The notes beneath the pieces were generated by a model. It searched no databases. It was not told where the DNA came from and saw nothing but the letters and a program-made list of their open reading frames with translations. A stretch of DNA of 21,282 nt from an uncultured archaeon (GTDB taxonomy: Archaea > Thermoproteota > Nitrososphaeria > Nitrososphaerales > CALBXV01). Below are positions 1-8,300 of this stretch, piece by piece. Made by a program: the position numbers and the translations under genes. The first letter of the stretch is position 1. Each line of letters opens with the position of its first letter. The DNA lies in assembly GCA_937890045.1 (NCBI GenBank), contig CALBXV010000172.1, positions 1 through 21,282 of the forward strand, given 5' to 3'.

Positions 1-215
1 CATCTTATAGGACAGTTAAAGAATTTTTATTAACAGTATTACATGAAATTAGACATGCATTAGATGCAAAACAACTGGGTGCTAGAAAATATATTAAAAA
101 ATATGTCCAAGCTGGAACAATGGCTAATTATGATGGATTAGATCCTCATGATGATAATAAATGGGAAGAAAAGGCTGAGAAATTTGCTAAAAAAGAATTA
201 TCTAAGTGGTTGTAA
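1..215 (+). CDS. 3' end of a putative zinc metallopeptidase (HExxH), 5'-truncated
   Basis: The frame is open from base 3 to a TAA at 213-215, giving the last 70 residues of a protein whose start lies outside the window. It contains the zincin motif HEIRH (cat codon at 42), in the context LLTVLHEIRHALDA, with two metal-binding histidines and a catalytic glutamate. About 40 residues later come WEEKAEKFAKKEL and then the end. A glutamate-rich helix after HExxH, with an E-x-x-A-x-x-F-A pattern, resembles the third-ligand helix of ImmA/IrrE-type gluzincins. The fold is therefore plausibly a small phage metalloprotease or minigluzincin. The substrate is unknown. It sits 57 bases upstream of the nuclease gene on the same strand and may share its transcript. 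The motif is clear, but the family assignment is tentative because only the C-terminal part is visible. Confidence 0.6.
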   Translation, partial: SYRTVKEFLLTVLHEIRHALDAKQLGARKYIKKYVQAGTMANYDGLDPHDDNKWEEKAEKFAKKELSKWL

Positions 216-272
216 AAAAATAAGTTTATTTGGTAAAGTTAACAGATAGTTATAAGGGTATATAGGTTATAG

Positions 273-611
273 ATGAAACCAAGAAGTGCTAAGAATAAAG
301 GTAAACGCCTACAAAACAAAGTACGTGATTTAATCCTCGAAAAATTTAACTCTAAATTAGAATCAGACGATGTTCGTTCTATTACTATAGGTGAATCTGG
401 AGAGGATATTTTGCTATCCCCCGCAGCTCGTAGATTATTTCCATTTAGTGTGGAATGTAAATCTCAAGAAAAATTAAGTATTTGGTCATCATTAGAACAG
501 GCTGAAGATAATAGTGGGGATCACACACCTTTATTAATATTTAAAAGAAACCGTTCAAAAACATATGCGGTTTTAGAATTTGAGGAACTATTAAAGTTAT
601 TGAATGAATAA
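273..611 (+). CDS. Small PD-(D/E)XK nuclease-like protein
   Basis: A 112-residue protein that starts at ATG 273 with AGG at 264-266 as a ribosome site. It shows the layout of a PD-(D/E)XK nuclease: an N-terminal basic helix (KNKGKRLQNKVRD) with Glu23, then Gly43-Glu44-Asp45 as the acidic metal-binding site, Glu61-Cys62-Lys63 as the (D/E)XK motif, and a helix with Gln76. The end (TPLLIFKRNRSKTYAVL) fits the late beta-strands of the fold. The size suits a single-domain phage endonuclease or Holliday-junction resolvase-like enzyme; similar small proteins are common in marine T4-like phages. Cleavage specificity cannot be read from sequence. Its end overlaps the primase start by 8 bases, so the two are probably translationally coupled in a replication/recombination operon. 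The nuclease fold is fairly secure, the exact role is not. Confidence 0.75.
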   Translation: MKPRSAKNKGKRLQNKVRDLILEKFNSKLESDDVRSITIGESGEDILLSPAARRLFPFSVECKSQEKLSIWSSLEQAEDNSGDHTPLLIFKRNRSKTYAVLEFEELLKLLNE

Positions 612-1524
612 TTTACTGTCTTTACTCTCAGTAGTTATAGGAAATCCAGGTAGAAATGTCCGTAAGGAAAATGAACACATATTTTTCTGCCCATTTTGCA
701 ATCACTATAAACCAAAACTTCAAATAAATGTTGTAAATCAATTTTGGCATTGTTGGGTTTGTGATAGCAAAGGTAGAAAATTTTATCAATTATTTAAAAA
801 GCTTAATGCAACACCATCTCAACTTAAAGAACTTTCCGATATAGTTGGAGAGTTTTTTTATACTGATGAAAAATATGACAAAGAGGAAGTAATATCATTA
901 CCAAAAGAATATATACCTTTATGGAATGATAAATCTAGGAGTATATTAAAAAAACATGCGTTGTCTTATTTGAATAAACGCAATATATCTTTTGGAGATA
1001 TTATAAAGTATCAAATTGGGTATTGTGATGAAGGTTTATATTCCAATAGAATAATAATACCATCATATGATGAAAATATGAAATTAAATTATTTTATAGC
1101 AAGAGATTTTTATTCCAGTTATAGTAAATACAAAAATCCTCCAGTATCTAAAAATATTATAGCTTTTGATTCATTGATAAATTGGGATGAACCAATTATA
1201 TTATGTGAGGGTGTATTTGATGCAATATCTATAAAACGTAATGCTATTCCGTTACTTGGTAAAAATATACCAAGAGCGTTGTTAGAAAAGATAATTAATA
1301 AAAATATTGATAAGGTATATTTAGCTTTGGATGCTGACGCAAGATCAGAGATCATAAAAATAACAGAAATGTTTTCTAAGTATAATATAGATGTATTTAT
1401 AATAAAATTAAAAGAAGATGCAGATCCTTCTGATATAGGTTTTGAAGAAATGTTAACTTATGTAAAAAATTCGAAAAGTTCAAGTTTTACTGAACAAATT
1501 AAGATGAAACTTAATAATATATGA
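604..1524 (+). CDS. DnaG-type DNA primase (zinc ribbon + TOPRIM)
   Basis: A 306-residue protein resembling the phage primases of the DnaG/T4 gp61 class, which make RNA primers for lagging-strand synthesis with the replicative helicase. The N-terminal zinc ribbon is visible as Cys29-x2-Cys32 and Cys50-x2-Cys53, with histidines at 34 and 49. The segment RIIIPSYDENMKLNYFIARDF, near residues 149-169, matches the DnaG core region before TOPRIM. The TOPRIM metal site is Glu202-Gly203 followed by Asp243-Ala-Asp245. It lacks an obvious C-terminal helicase, so a separate helicase gene is expected elsewhere. Its ATG lies inside the end of the nuclease gene and its TGA overlaps the next ATG as ATGA, so all three genes are tightly coupled. 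There is no independent strong ribosome site. Confidence 0.9.
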   Translation: MNNLLSLLSVVIGNPGRNVRKENEHIFFCPFCNHYKPKLQINVVNQFWHCWVCDSKGRKFYQLFKKLNATPSQLKELSDIVGEFFYTDEKYDKEEVISLPKEYIPLWNDKSRSILKKHALSYLNKRNISFGDIIKYQIGYCDEGLYSNRIIIPSYDENMKLNYFIARDFYSSYSKYKNPPVSKNIIAFDSLINWDEPIILCEGVFDAISIKRNAIPLLGKNIPRALLEKIINKNIDKVYLALDADARSEIIKITEMFSKYNIDVFIIKLKEDADPSDIGFEEMLTYVKNSKSSSFTEQIKMKLNNI

Positions 1525-4500
1525 TAAATGAAATAGTTAAGGTTCCATTTAGAAAATTAAAATATATCCACCATATATCGGATATACAAATTAGGAACTT
1601 AATACGCCACAAAGAATATAGAGAGGTATTTGAAGGTCTCTATGAAAAAGTAAAACTTCAAAAAAATAATGCTATAGCATATATTGGTGGAGATATTGCA
1701 CATTCTAAATTAGATATGTCTCCAGAGTTAATAGATATGTTATCTAAATTATTTAAAAACTTAGCAGATATCTGTCCTACAATTATTATTGCAGGTAATC
1801 ACGATTGTAATTTAAATAATTTATCTCGTATGGATTGTTTATCACCAATAGTAAATAATCTTAAGCATCCTAATTTACATTATTTAAGAAAAACAGGTGT
1901 ATATAAATGTGCAGATACTTCATTAGTAGTGTGGGATGTGTGGGATAAAGAAAAAGATTATATTAAAGCAAAAGATGTTGAGGGAGATACTAAAGTAGTT
2001 TTATATCACGGTACTGTTGACCAGGCAAGAACTGATTTGGGATTCAAGTTACCCTCAAAAGTAAAAATTGATTTATTTAAAGGTTATGATTTAGGATTGT
2101 TAGGTGACATTCACAAAAGACAATTTATAAATAAAAAAGAAACTATTGGGTATTGTGGCTCATTGGTTCAGCAAAATCATGGTGAGGATATTGGTAAAGG
2201 TTATTTGTTATGGGATGTTCCTGCTCGCAAATCTACGTATGTAGAAATACCAAATGATTATGGTTATGTAACTTTAGATATTGATAAAGGAGTATTACCT
2301 GATATATCTAATTTACCTAAAAAATCTAGAGTGAGAATGAGAGTACGTAATACTTCAGCCGCGGAAGTAAAAAGGTTATCTACTTTAGTTAGACAAAAAT
2401 ATCCTAAAACTCAAGAAATAACAATAACTAGAACTGATGCATTTGATAGCGCTGATAGGGTTAGAGGACATAAAATTAATATTGGTGATATAACTGATAT
2501 GGATTATCAATATCAACTTATATCAGAGTATTTGGATAATAATTTTGTGGTAGATGAGGAAACATTATTAAAGATAAAAGATATTAATAAAGATTTAAAT
2601 GATAATCTTCCAGAAGAAGAAGTCTATCGTAATATAAATTGGAAATTAAAAAAGTTTGAGTTTTCAAATATGTTTAGTTATGGTGAAAATAATGTTGTAG
2701 ATTTTACAAGACTTAATGGAATAATTGGAATGTTTGCACCAAATGCTAGTGGTAAATCGGCATTGCTAGATGCGTTATCTTTTACTATGTATGATACCTG
2801 TAGTAGAGCATTTAAAGCAGATAATGTACTTAATAATAAAAAGGATTGGTTTTCTGCTAAAATAAACGTAGAAGTTAATGGTCAAGATTATTGGATCCAA
2901 AGGTATGGTAAAAAATTAAAAAGTGGGCATGTTAAGGTTAATGTAAATTTTTATACTTTTGATGATAATGGTGAAAAAATTTCTATGAATGGAGATCAGA
3001 GAAGAACTACAAATGGAAATATTAGAAGGATTTTAGGAAACTACGATGATTTTATTTTAACAACTCTTTCATCTCAAATAAATAATACTGTTTTTATAGA
3101 TAAGACACAAAAGGAGAGAAAAGAATTATTACAACAATTTATGGGAATAGGAATATTTGATAAATTGTATACATTAGCTGTAGATAATATGAAAGATGTT
3201 AGAGCTATACTGAAATCTTTTAGAGATAATGATTATGATACTGAATTAGTTGATATAAAACAAGGTAAGAAAGATGTAAAAAGTAAGTTAGTTGATGTTG
3301 AAGAGCAATTAAAACAACATACTGATAAAGAAAATGTTATAGATAAAGAAGTTAAGAAATTGTACAGAAAATTAAAACCAGTAGATGAAAGTGTTACTGA
3401 TATTGATGGTATGAAATCAGATAAAGAAAAACTAATGAAAATAATTTCTGGGTTTGATATTGAATCTGCTGAAATAAAAAGCAAATATGAAAATTTATCT
3501 TTTAAATTAAATGAAACAAAATCTAAAATAGAATCTTATAAAGAACAGGGTATAGAAACTCAATATGCAGAATTAGAACAATTAGAAAATAATAGACAAG
3601 ATACTAGAATAGAAATTGATAAGTTACAGATTTCAGTTAGGTCTAAATTGGATAAATTAGAAAAGTTACAGGATTTGGAATATGATCCAGATTGTAATTA
3701 CTGTATGAATAATATTTTTGTTAAAGATGCTATAAAAACTAAAAAAGATTTAGAGACTGATAAAGTTTTGGCGGATAAATATGTTAATTCTATTGATGGA
3801 TTAGATAATAAAATTAAAAGATTATTTCATGTAAAAAATCATAAAGAAGATTTTGATAAGTTGATAAAAGAATTGAAAGAAATTAATATTTCTTATAATA
3901 ATAATCAATCTAATATGACTATTGTAGATGAAAAAAAGAAAAATGTAATGTCTCAAATAAAACATTTACAGGAACGAATTAGTAAGTATTATGAACAAGA
4001 GCAGGATGTTATTTATAATAATGAAATAAATAAACATATAGATGATTTGGTAGTAGAACAAACAACTTTTAGAAATAAAATAAAAAAATTGAATAATGAA
4101 GTTAAAGATTTTTATGCATCATTACAAGTATTAGAAAATAAACGCAGAACAATTGTAAGAAATATTAAAAAGATAGAAGATTTAGAAAATGAAAATGTAG
4201 CATACCAGTATTATTTAGATGCCATTAAACGTGATGGGGTTCCATATGAACTTATTACAAAGGCACTTCCAACCATAGAAGGTGAAGTTAATAATATATT
4301 GTCTCAATTAGTAGATTTTCAAATTATATTTGAAATGGATGGCAAGAATATTAATAATTATATTGTTTATGATGACGATAATGTTTGGCCATTAGAAATG
4401 AGTAGTGGGATGGAAAGATTTATAAGTTCATTAGCTTTAAGAGTTGGGTTAATGAATGTATCTAATTTACCAGCATCTAATTTTCTTGCTATTGATGAGG

Positions 4501-4676
4501 GTTGGGGAACGATGGATAGTGAGAATATTAATTCAGTATATCAATTATTTCAATATTTAAAAACTCAATTTCAATTTACATTAATTGTATCACATATTGA
4601 TTCGATGCGAGATGCAGTAGATACATTATTGGAAATTAAAAAAGATAAAAACTTTTCTTCAATATCCTTCGCTTGA
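1521..4676 (+). CDS. Mre11-Rad50 / SbcD-SbcC (T4 gp47-gp46) fusion nuclease-ATPase
   Basis: A 1051-residue protein that joins two subunits usually encoded separately. The N-terminal calcineurin-like phosphoesterase has Asp21 in SDIQIRN, Gly-Gly-Asp58, Gly-Asn93-His94-Asp95, His163 and Asp196-x-His198. The C-terminal half is a Rad50/SbcC ATPase: Walker A ending Gly411-Lys412-Ser413, a long coiled coil split by a zinc hook Cys725-Asn-Tyr-Cys728, an ABC signature Met960-Ser-Ser-Gly-Met-Glu965, Walker B ending Asp992-Glu993, and the H-loop His1025. In T4 the pair processes DNA ends for recombination-dependent replication and helps degrade host DNA; the same role is likely here. An oddity is glutamine at position 23, where most Mre11 proteins have a metal-binding histidine. 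It starts in an ATGA overlap with the primase and its last 18 bases overlap the convergent HNH gene. Confidence 0.93.
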   Translation: MINEIVKVPFRKLKYIHHISDIQIRNLIRHKEYREVFEGLYEKVKLQKNNAIAYIGGDIAHSKLDMSPELIDMLSKLFKNLADICPTIIIAGNHDCNLNNLSRMDCLSPIVNNLKHPNLHYLRKTGVYKCADTSLVVWDVWDKEKDYIKAKDVEGDTKVVLYHGTVDQARTDLGFKLPSKVKIDLFKGYDLGLLGDIHKRQFINKKETIGYCGSLVQQNHGEDIGKGYLLWDVPARKSTYVEIPNDYGYVTLDIDKGVLPDISNLPKKSRVRMRVRNTSAAEVKRLSTLVRQKYPKTQEITITRTDAFDSADRVRGHKINIGDITDMDYQYQLISEYLDNNFVVDEETLLKIKDINKDLNDNLPEEEVYRNINWKLKKFEFSNMFSYGENNVVDFTRLNGIIGMFAPNASGKSALLDALSFTMYDTCSRAFKADNVLNNKKDWFSAKINVEVNGQDYWIQRYGKKLKSGHVKVNVNFYTFDDNGEKISMNGDQRRTTNGNIRRILGNYDDFILTTLSSQINNTVFIDKTQKERKELLQQFMGIGIFDKLYTLAVDNMKDVRAILKSFRDNDYDTELVDIKQGKKDVKSKLVDVEEQLKQHTDKENVIDKEVKKLYRKLKPVDESVTDIDGMKSDKEKLMKIISGFDIESAEIKSKYENLSFKLNETKSKIESYKEQGIETQYAELEQLENNRQDTRIEIDKLQISVRSKLDKLEKLQDLEYDPDCNYCMNNIFVKDAIKTKKDLETDKVLADKYVNSIDGLDNKIKRLFHVKNHKEDFDKLIKELKEINISYNNNQSNMTIVDEKKKNVMSQIKHLQERISKYYEQEQDVIYNNEINKHIDDLVVEQTTFRNKIKKLNNEVKDFYASLQVLENKRRTIVRNIKKIEDLENENVAYQYYLDAIKRDGVPYELITKALPTIEGEVNNILSQLVDFQIIFEMDGKNINNYIVYDDDNVWPLEMSSGMERFISSLALRVGLMNVSNLPASNFLAIDEGWGTMDSENINSVYQLFQYLKTQFQFTLIVSHIDSMRDAVDTLLEIKKDKNFSSISFA

Positions 4677-5060
4677 GTCAGATTTTAATAGATTTTCTCG
4701 CCACGGCAACATTTGTAAATTAGAAATATCTCCTATAGTGTATGGAGATATTTTTTTGCGCCAACCATGTGATATTGGGATAATATGATCTAATTCCCAT
4801 TTATATTTTCCACGTTTTTTATGGTTAGGAAGAATAGTTATATCCTGTTTTTTTGTTATACTTATTACTTTAGAATAATATTTTCTTTTTAATTCTTCAA
4901 TATATATTTCATTTGCATCTTTCCAAAAATTTAGATTTAAATCCCAAATACTTTTTTCTTTTCCAGTTATAAACTTTCTAATATACCAATCCCAATCTGT
5001 TGGAAATTTACGCCATCCACATAAATGTTTAAGTATTTTTCTTTTTCTACGTCTATTCAT
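4659..5060 (-). CDS. Free-standing HNH endonuclease
   Basis: A 133-residue protein on the minus strand with a basic N-terminus (MNRRRKRK) and a C-terminal HNH motif: Asp91-His92 in ELDHIIPISHGW, Asn114 in ISNLQML, and Asn123-x2-Lys126 in WRENLLKS. No CxxC zinc pairs flank the motif. The proportions suit a small phage HNH nuclease of the homing or mobile type rather than a terminase or restriction enzyme. The ATG overlaps the TAA of the upstream small gene by one base (TAATG), so its translation probably depends on that gene. Its 3' end overlaps the Mre11-Rad50 fusion gene by 18 bases, tail to tail. It is one of only two minus-strand genes here, which suggests a cassette inserted between the replication and structural blocks. 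Target site unknown. Confidence 0.85.
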   Translation of the reverse strand: MNRRRKRKILKHLCGWRKFPTDWDWYIRKFITGKEKSIWDLNLNFWKDANEIYIEELKRKYYSKVISITKKQDITILPNHKKRGKYKWELDHIIPISHGWRKKISPYTIGDISNLQMLPWRENLLKSDSSEGY

Positions 5061-5230
5061 TATGTATCATATTCACTTGTTAATAACTTTCTTTTAGGAA
5101 GATCGTATGACTTACAGTTAGTCTCTATAAGTTTTTCAACATACGCATACATTTTAAATCCATTAGCTTTACAGTATTCTTTCAATAAATCTCTATACAT
5201 TGGTCTAATTTTTATATCAACTCTTTCCAT
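5060..5230 (-). CDS. 56-residue ribbon-helix-helix-like small protein
   Basis: A short minus-strand gene with a strong ribosome site (AGGAGA at 5241-5236, 5 bases before the ATG) and a stop that overlaps the HNH start. The product begins MERVDIKIRPMYRDLLKEYC, a short alternating strand followed by a helix, then a turn (ANGF) and a second helix (MYAYVEKLIETNC). This strand-helix-helix order and spacing fits Arc/MetJ-type ribbon-helix-helix DNA-binding proteins, which dimerise through the strand. A basic tail (LPKRKLL) follows. A natural role would be repression of its own operon or of the divergent fibre gene; a perfect palindrome lies about 87 bases upstream. That the ORF is a gene is well supported by its ribosome site and coupling to the HNH gene. 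The fold is inferred by eye and is less certain. Confidence 0.65.
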   Translation of the reverse strand: MERVDIKIRPMYRDLLKEYCKANGFKMYAYVEKLIETNCKSYDLPKRKLLTSEYDT

Positions 5231-5235
5231 TATAA

Positions 5236-5241
5236 TCTCCT
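5236..5241 (-). promoter_or_regulatory. Ribosome binding site AGGAGA for the small RHH-like gene
   Basis: A full Shine-Dalgarno sequence on the minus strand, 5 bases from the ATG at 5230. It is the best ribosome site in the left half of the window and fixes the start of a gene that could be missed because of its size. The downstream HNH gene has no comparable site and probably relies on re-initiation. Confidence 0.8.
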
Positions 5242-5304
5242 GTTAAGTAAACATACAAAAGTCATACATTTATCATACAATAAATAGTTAGAATTTGAAT
5301 TTTT

Positions 5305-5313
5305 GATATTTAT
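5305..5313 (+). promoter_or_regulatory. GATATTTAT motif upstream of the giant fibre gene (copy 1)
   Basis: The 9-mer occurs 39 bases before the fibre ATG. The same 9-mer recurs at 18846 and 19949, again in intergenic gaps before structural or modification genes. By eye no copy lies inside a gene on the plus strand. It is a candidate phage late-promoter or RNA-processing element. Function is inferred only from placement. Confidence 0.35.
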
Positions 5314-5314
5314 A
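5307..5314 (-). promoter_or_regulatory. TATAAATA on the minus strand, identical to the T4 late promoter core
   Basis: Read on the minus strand, bases 5314-5307 are TATAAATA, the core recognised by the T4 gp55 late sigma factor. It would drive the RHH-like/HNH pair with a leader of about 70 bases. It overlaps copy 1 of the GATATTTAT motif, so only one of the two readings may be functional. Such 8-mers also arise by chance in AT-rich DNA; another lies inside the primase gene near 1394. Confidence 0.3.
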
Positions 5315-5316
5315 GT

Positions 5317-5326
5317 TGAACGTTCA
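5317..5326. repeat. Perfect 10-base palindrome TGAACGTTCA in the divergent intergenic region
   Basis: A fully symmetric site lying between the minus-strand RHH-like/HNH pair and the plus-strand fibre gene, 17 bases before the fibre ATG and just after the GATATTTAT motif. Position and symmetry suit a repressor operator, for which the neighbouring RHH-like protein is the obvious candidate. Binding is not shown by sequence alone. Confidence 0.35.
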
Positions 5327-5343
5327 TTAATGGAATATAATTT

Positions 5344-8300
5344 ATGGCTGTAATTCGTAGAAGAAATAAAAAACAATTTTTAGCAGATATACCTACGCTA
5401 ATATCAGAGGAAGGGATTGATAGTAAGTATTTCCAAATTTTTGGAATGCCAGAAGAACTTCCAACTGGAAAAAGTAGCTTTATAGTAGGTGGTTCTCCAT
5501 TTTTAAAAAGTGGTGTTAAATTAAAAATAGAAATAATAGATTCTCAAGGTGGGGTAGTTTATACTGAACCTGTATATGGATATAGAGATGGAGTAAATCG
5601 TAGAGTTTCTATTGAAATTTATGATACCAAGCAGGTTGGAGAAGCTATACTTACACTTCTTGGAGAAATAGATCCAGTTAAATCAGATGTACCTATTCCT
5701 ACAGAATGGCAAGGAGTATATAATGTAAAATATACTAGACGACTTTCAATAAATCCAACACTTTTGAATGTACAGCCAATAAGATTTCATAAACAACCTT
5801 ATGTCAATATAGTACCTCTTACTAATGCTTTTAAAGAATATATTCAACAACCAGAAGAAACTAGAATATTAACTGCAGAGTTAGCTTCAAGTAAAACTGC
5901 AGGTACTTCAGCCCAAACTACTGATGTAGTAACACAAGAAGAAAGTTATCCAGTAGAAGAGCAAGCTGAAAAGGCCTTCGATTATATGGCATTATATAAT
6001 TCTGCAGCATTTAGACAATCTAGTTTTAGTAATTTTAGAATGCCTTTTACATTTCAATCATTTTCACCACCAACTGGAAATGCAAATTTAATAGTTTCTA
6101 GTGGAAGTTTAGATGATGGAATGATAGGTGAAAATATTATTATAAATGACCCACAAGTAGATACTACTTCACCAGATATTCCAACTACTTATACAGTTCC
6201 TTCTCAATACTCATCTTCTATTTTAGATATAACTAATGATACTACTTTAAATTTAGCAAAAGCTTTTTATGTAACTGGTGATGATGGTAGTACAAAATAT
6301 CCAGTAAATTTATCATCTAATCAATCATTTACTTGTAGTTTTTCTCCTGTACCAACTGAACAAGATTCAGTTATAAATTATTTTGATTTAGCAGATATAC
6401 GGTTGAGTAGACTTAGGACTTTTAGTGGAGATGTAAAATATGTACGTGTTTTTGGTATATCACAGGGGTCGCAAACAGAACAACAATTCGATTTTCTGGG
6501 GGAATTTCCATTAGAATCACAGGAATTATTATTTGATTATAATAATATTAAAAGTGGTCGTACTGGGTTTTTCTTTAATCAATCAAAAATAAATTCTTAT
6601 TGGAATGCTTATGGAGGAACTAGGGCAACTACCGCTAGCGGAAGTGGTGAGCCAGCAAATAGTATTCAGTTAGCACAAAATGGATCGGTTATTAGATATG
6701 CTATGGATATTTCTGGATCAAATGCTGATTTGAATCAAGAAATTATGGCTCAAACATCTCATTCCTTTTCTTTATCAAAAAATGTTCCGTATGAATTAAG
6801 TTTTAAAGTGTATGGATCAAGAACTCCTAAAACTACATCTACTGGAGATACAAATACAGCTAGAATAGATTTTTTAATATCTGGTAGTGATTTTAAACCA
6901 AATCATGAATTTGGAGGAACTTATGGTAGAAGGATTTTATCTATAGATTTTGATGATTCTGATGAATATCCAGAGTTGAGAGGTTTACAATCGTACGATT
7001 GGAATAAAACTTATTTGAGTGGAATGTTTATCCCATTAACTTCGGGGGTAGGTAAATTACAAATTAGGGCTTCTTCAGGACGATGGCATGTTTCTGATGT
7101 TTCTTTAAGACCAGCTGCAGATACTAATTTTAGTCCAGAGGAAGCTAGAATATTTTCAGAAATGCCACCAAGTAGAAATAGACCTGAAACGGTTAAATTT
7201 TTATTGGAGTTTGTAAATAATGATGGAAAGAAAGCAGACGCAGTTATTATATCACCAGATGTTGTGTTTCCTGGAGCAAACTTTGCTATACAAGGAGATA
7301 ATAATGTATTGAGTGGTTCTATGTTTATCTCTAACGCTGTTGGTGAAGGTATTGAGATGGCAGGTGTTGGTTCAGCTTTTTTAAGAACAATAGGATGGGA
7401 AGGTTTTACAAGTGCATCGTCAGGAACTGGTAAAGGTGGATTTTTTCTTTATAGTGGTTCAGTATTGTCAGATTCTCCAGATGATTATATGGGTGCTGGT
7501 TTAGAAATTCATGATGGGAGAAGTGGTGCTAGTGAACGATATTTTCAATTTAAAACACAACATGGTGCGAGTAGTGAATCAATTTTTAGAGTTAAGACAG
7601 ATGATTATTTGTTCGGTATTTCTGGGTCTGGTGGAGTAGAATCTTATATAAGTGGAGCTGACGGTAATTTAGAAGTTTCGTCATCGAATTTTGCTATATC
7701 TAATACTGGTAATGTTTCAATGACTGGAACTGTTACTGCAACTGCTGGTAATATAGGAGATTGGACAATATCAGGTGGAGATATTGTAGGTTCTAATATT
7801 ACTATGGATGCCGATGGTTCAAGAATTTATAAAACAGACAGTAATAATGACATGACTGGTTATTATATGGATTTTACTCCAGGTTCAAATTATTATGTAA
7901 GATTTGGAACTGATTTTGCGGTGTCATCTTCCGGAACTCTTATTGCAAGTGGCGCAATAATTGAAGGTGTTGTAACTGCTTCAGAGGGTTATATAGCTAA
8001 TTGGACTATTGCACCGAATACAATAAATAAATTGACTAGCGGTACATATACTGGAATGTCATCTACTGGGGATGCTAGATTTTTTGCTGGAGCAGCTAAT
8101 TTAAATGCTGGCACATCTTCTGCAGTTTTTAATGTAAAGAGTGATGGAACAGTTTCAGCTAGCGCGGGTTGGATTGGGGGTTGGAGTTTAGAAAATAGTA
8201 GGTTATATTATAATACTGCAGCCAATCACGCTGTATATTTACAATCAAATCCTTATTCAAGTGGTGGACAGACATTTTATCCTGGACTTTATATTTTAAG

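Noticed and set aside
1393..1400. TATAAATA core on the minus strand inside the primase gene
   Set aside because: No minus-strand gene lies downstream; expected by chance in AT-rich DNA.
5025..5246. 73-residue plus-strand ORF in the divergent region
   Set aside because: It is the shadow of the 56-residue minus-strand gene and of the HNH start; it has no ribosome site, and the minus-strand gene has one.
5336..5341. TATAAT as a -10 promoter box for the fibre gene
   Set aside because: It ends two bases before the ATG at 5344, leaving no room for a transcript start.
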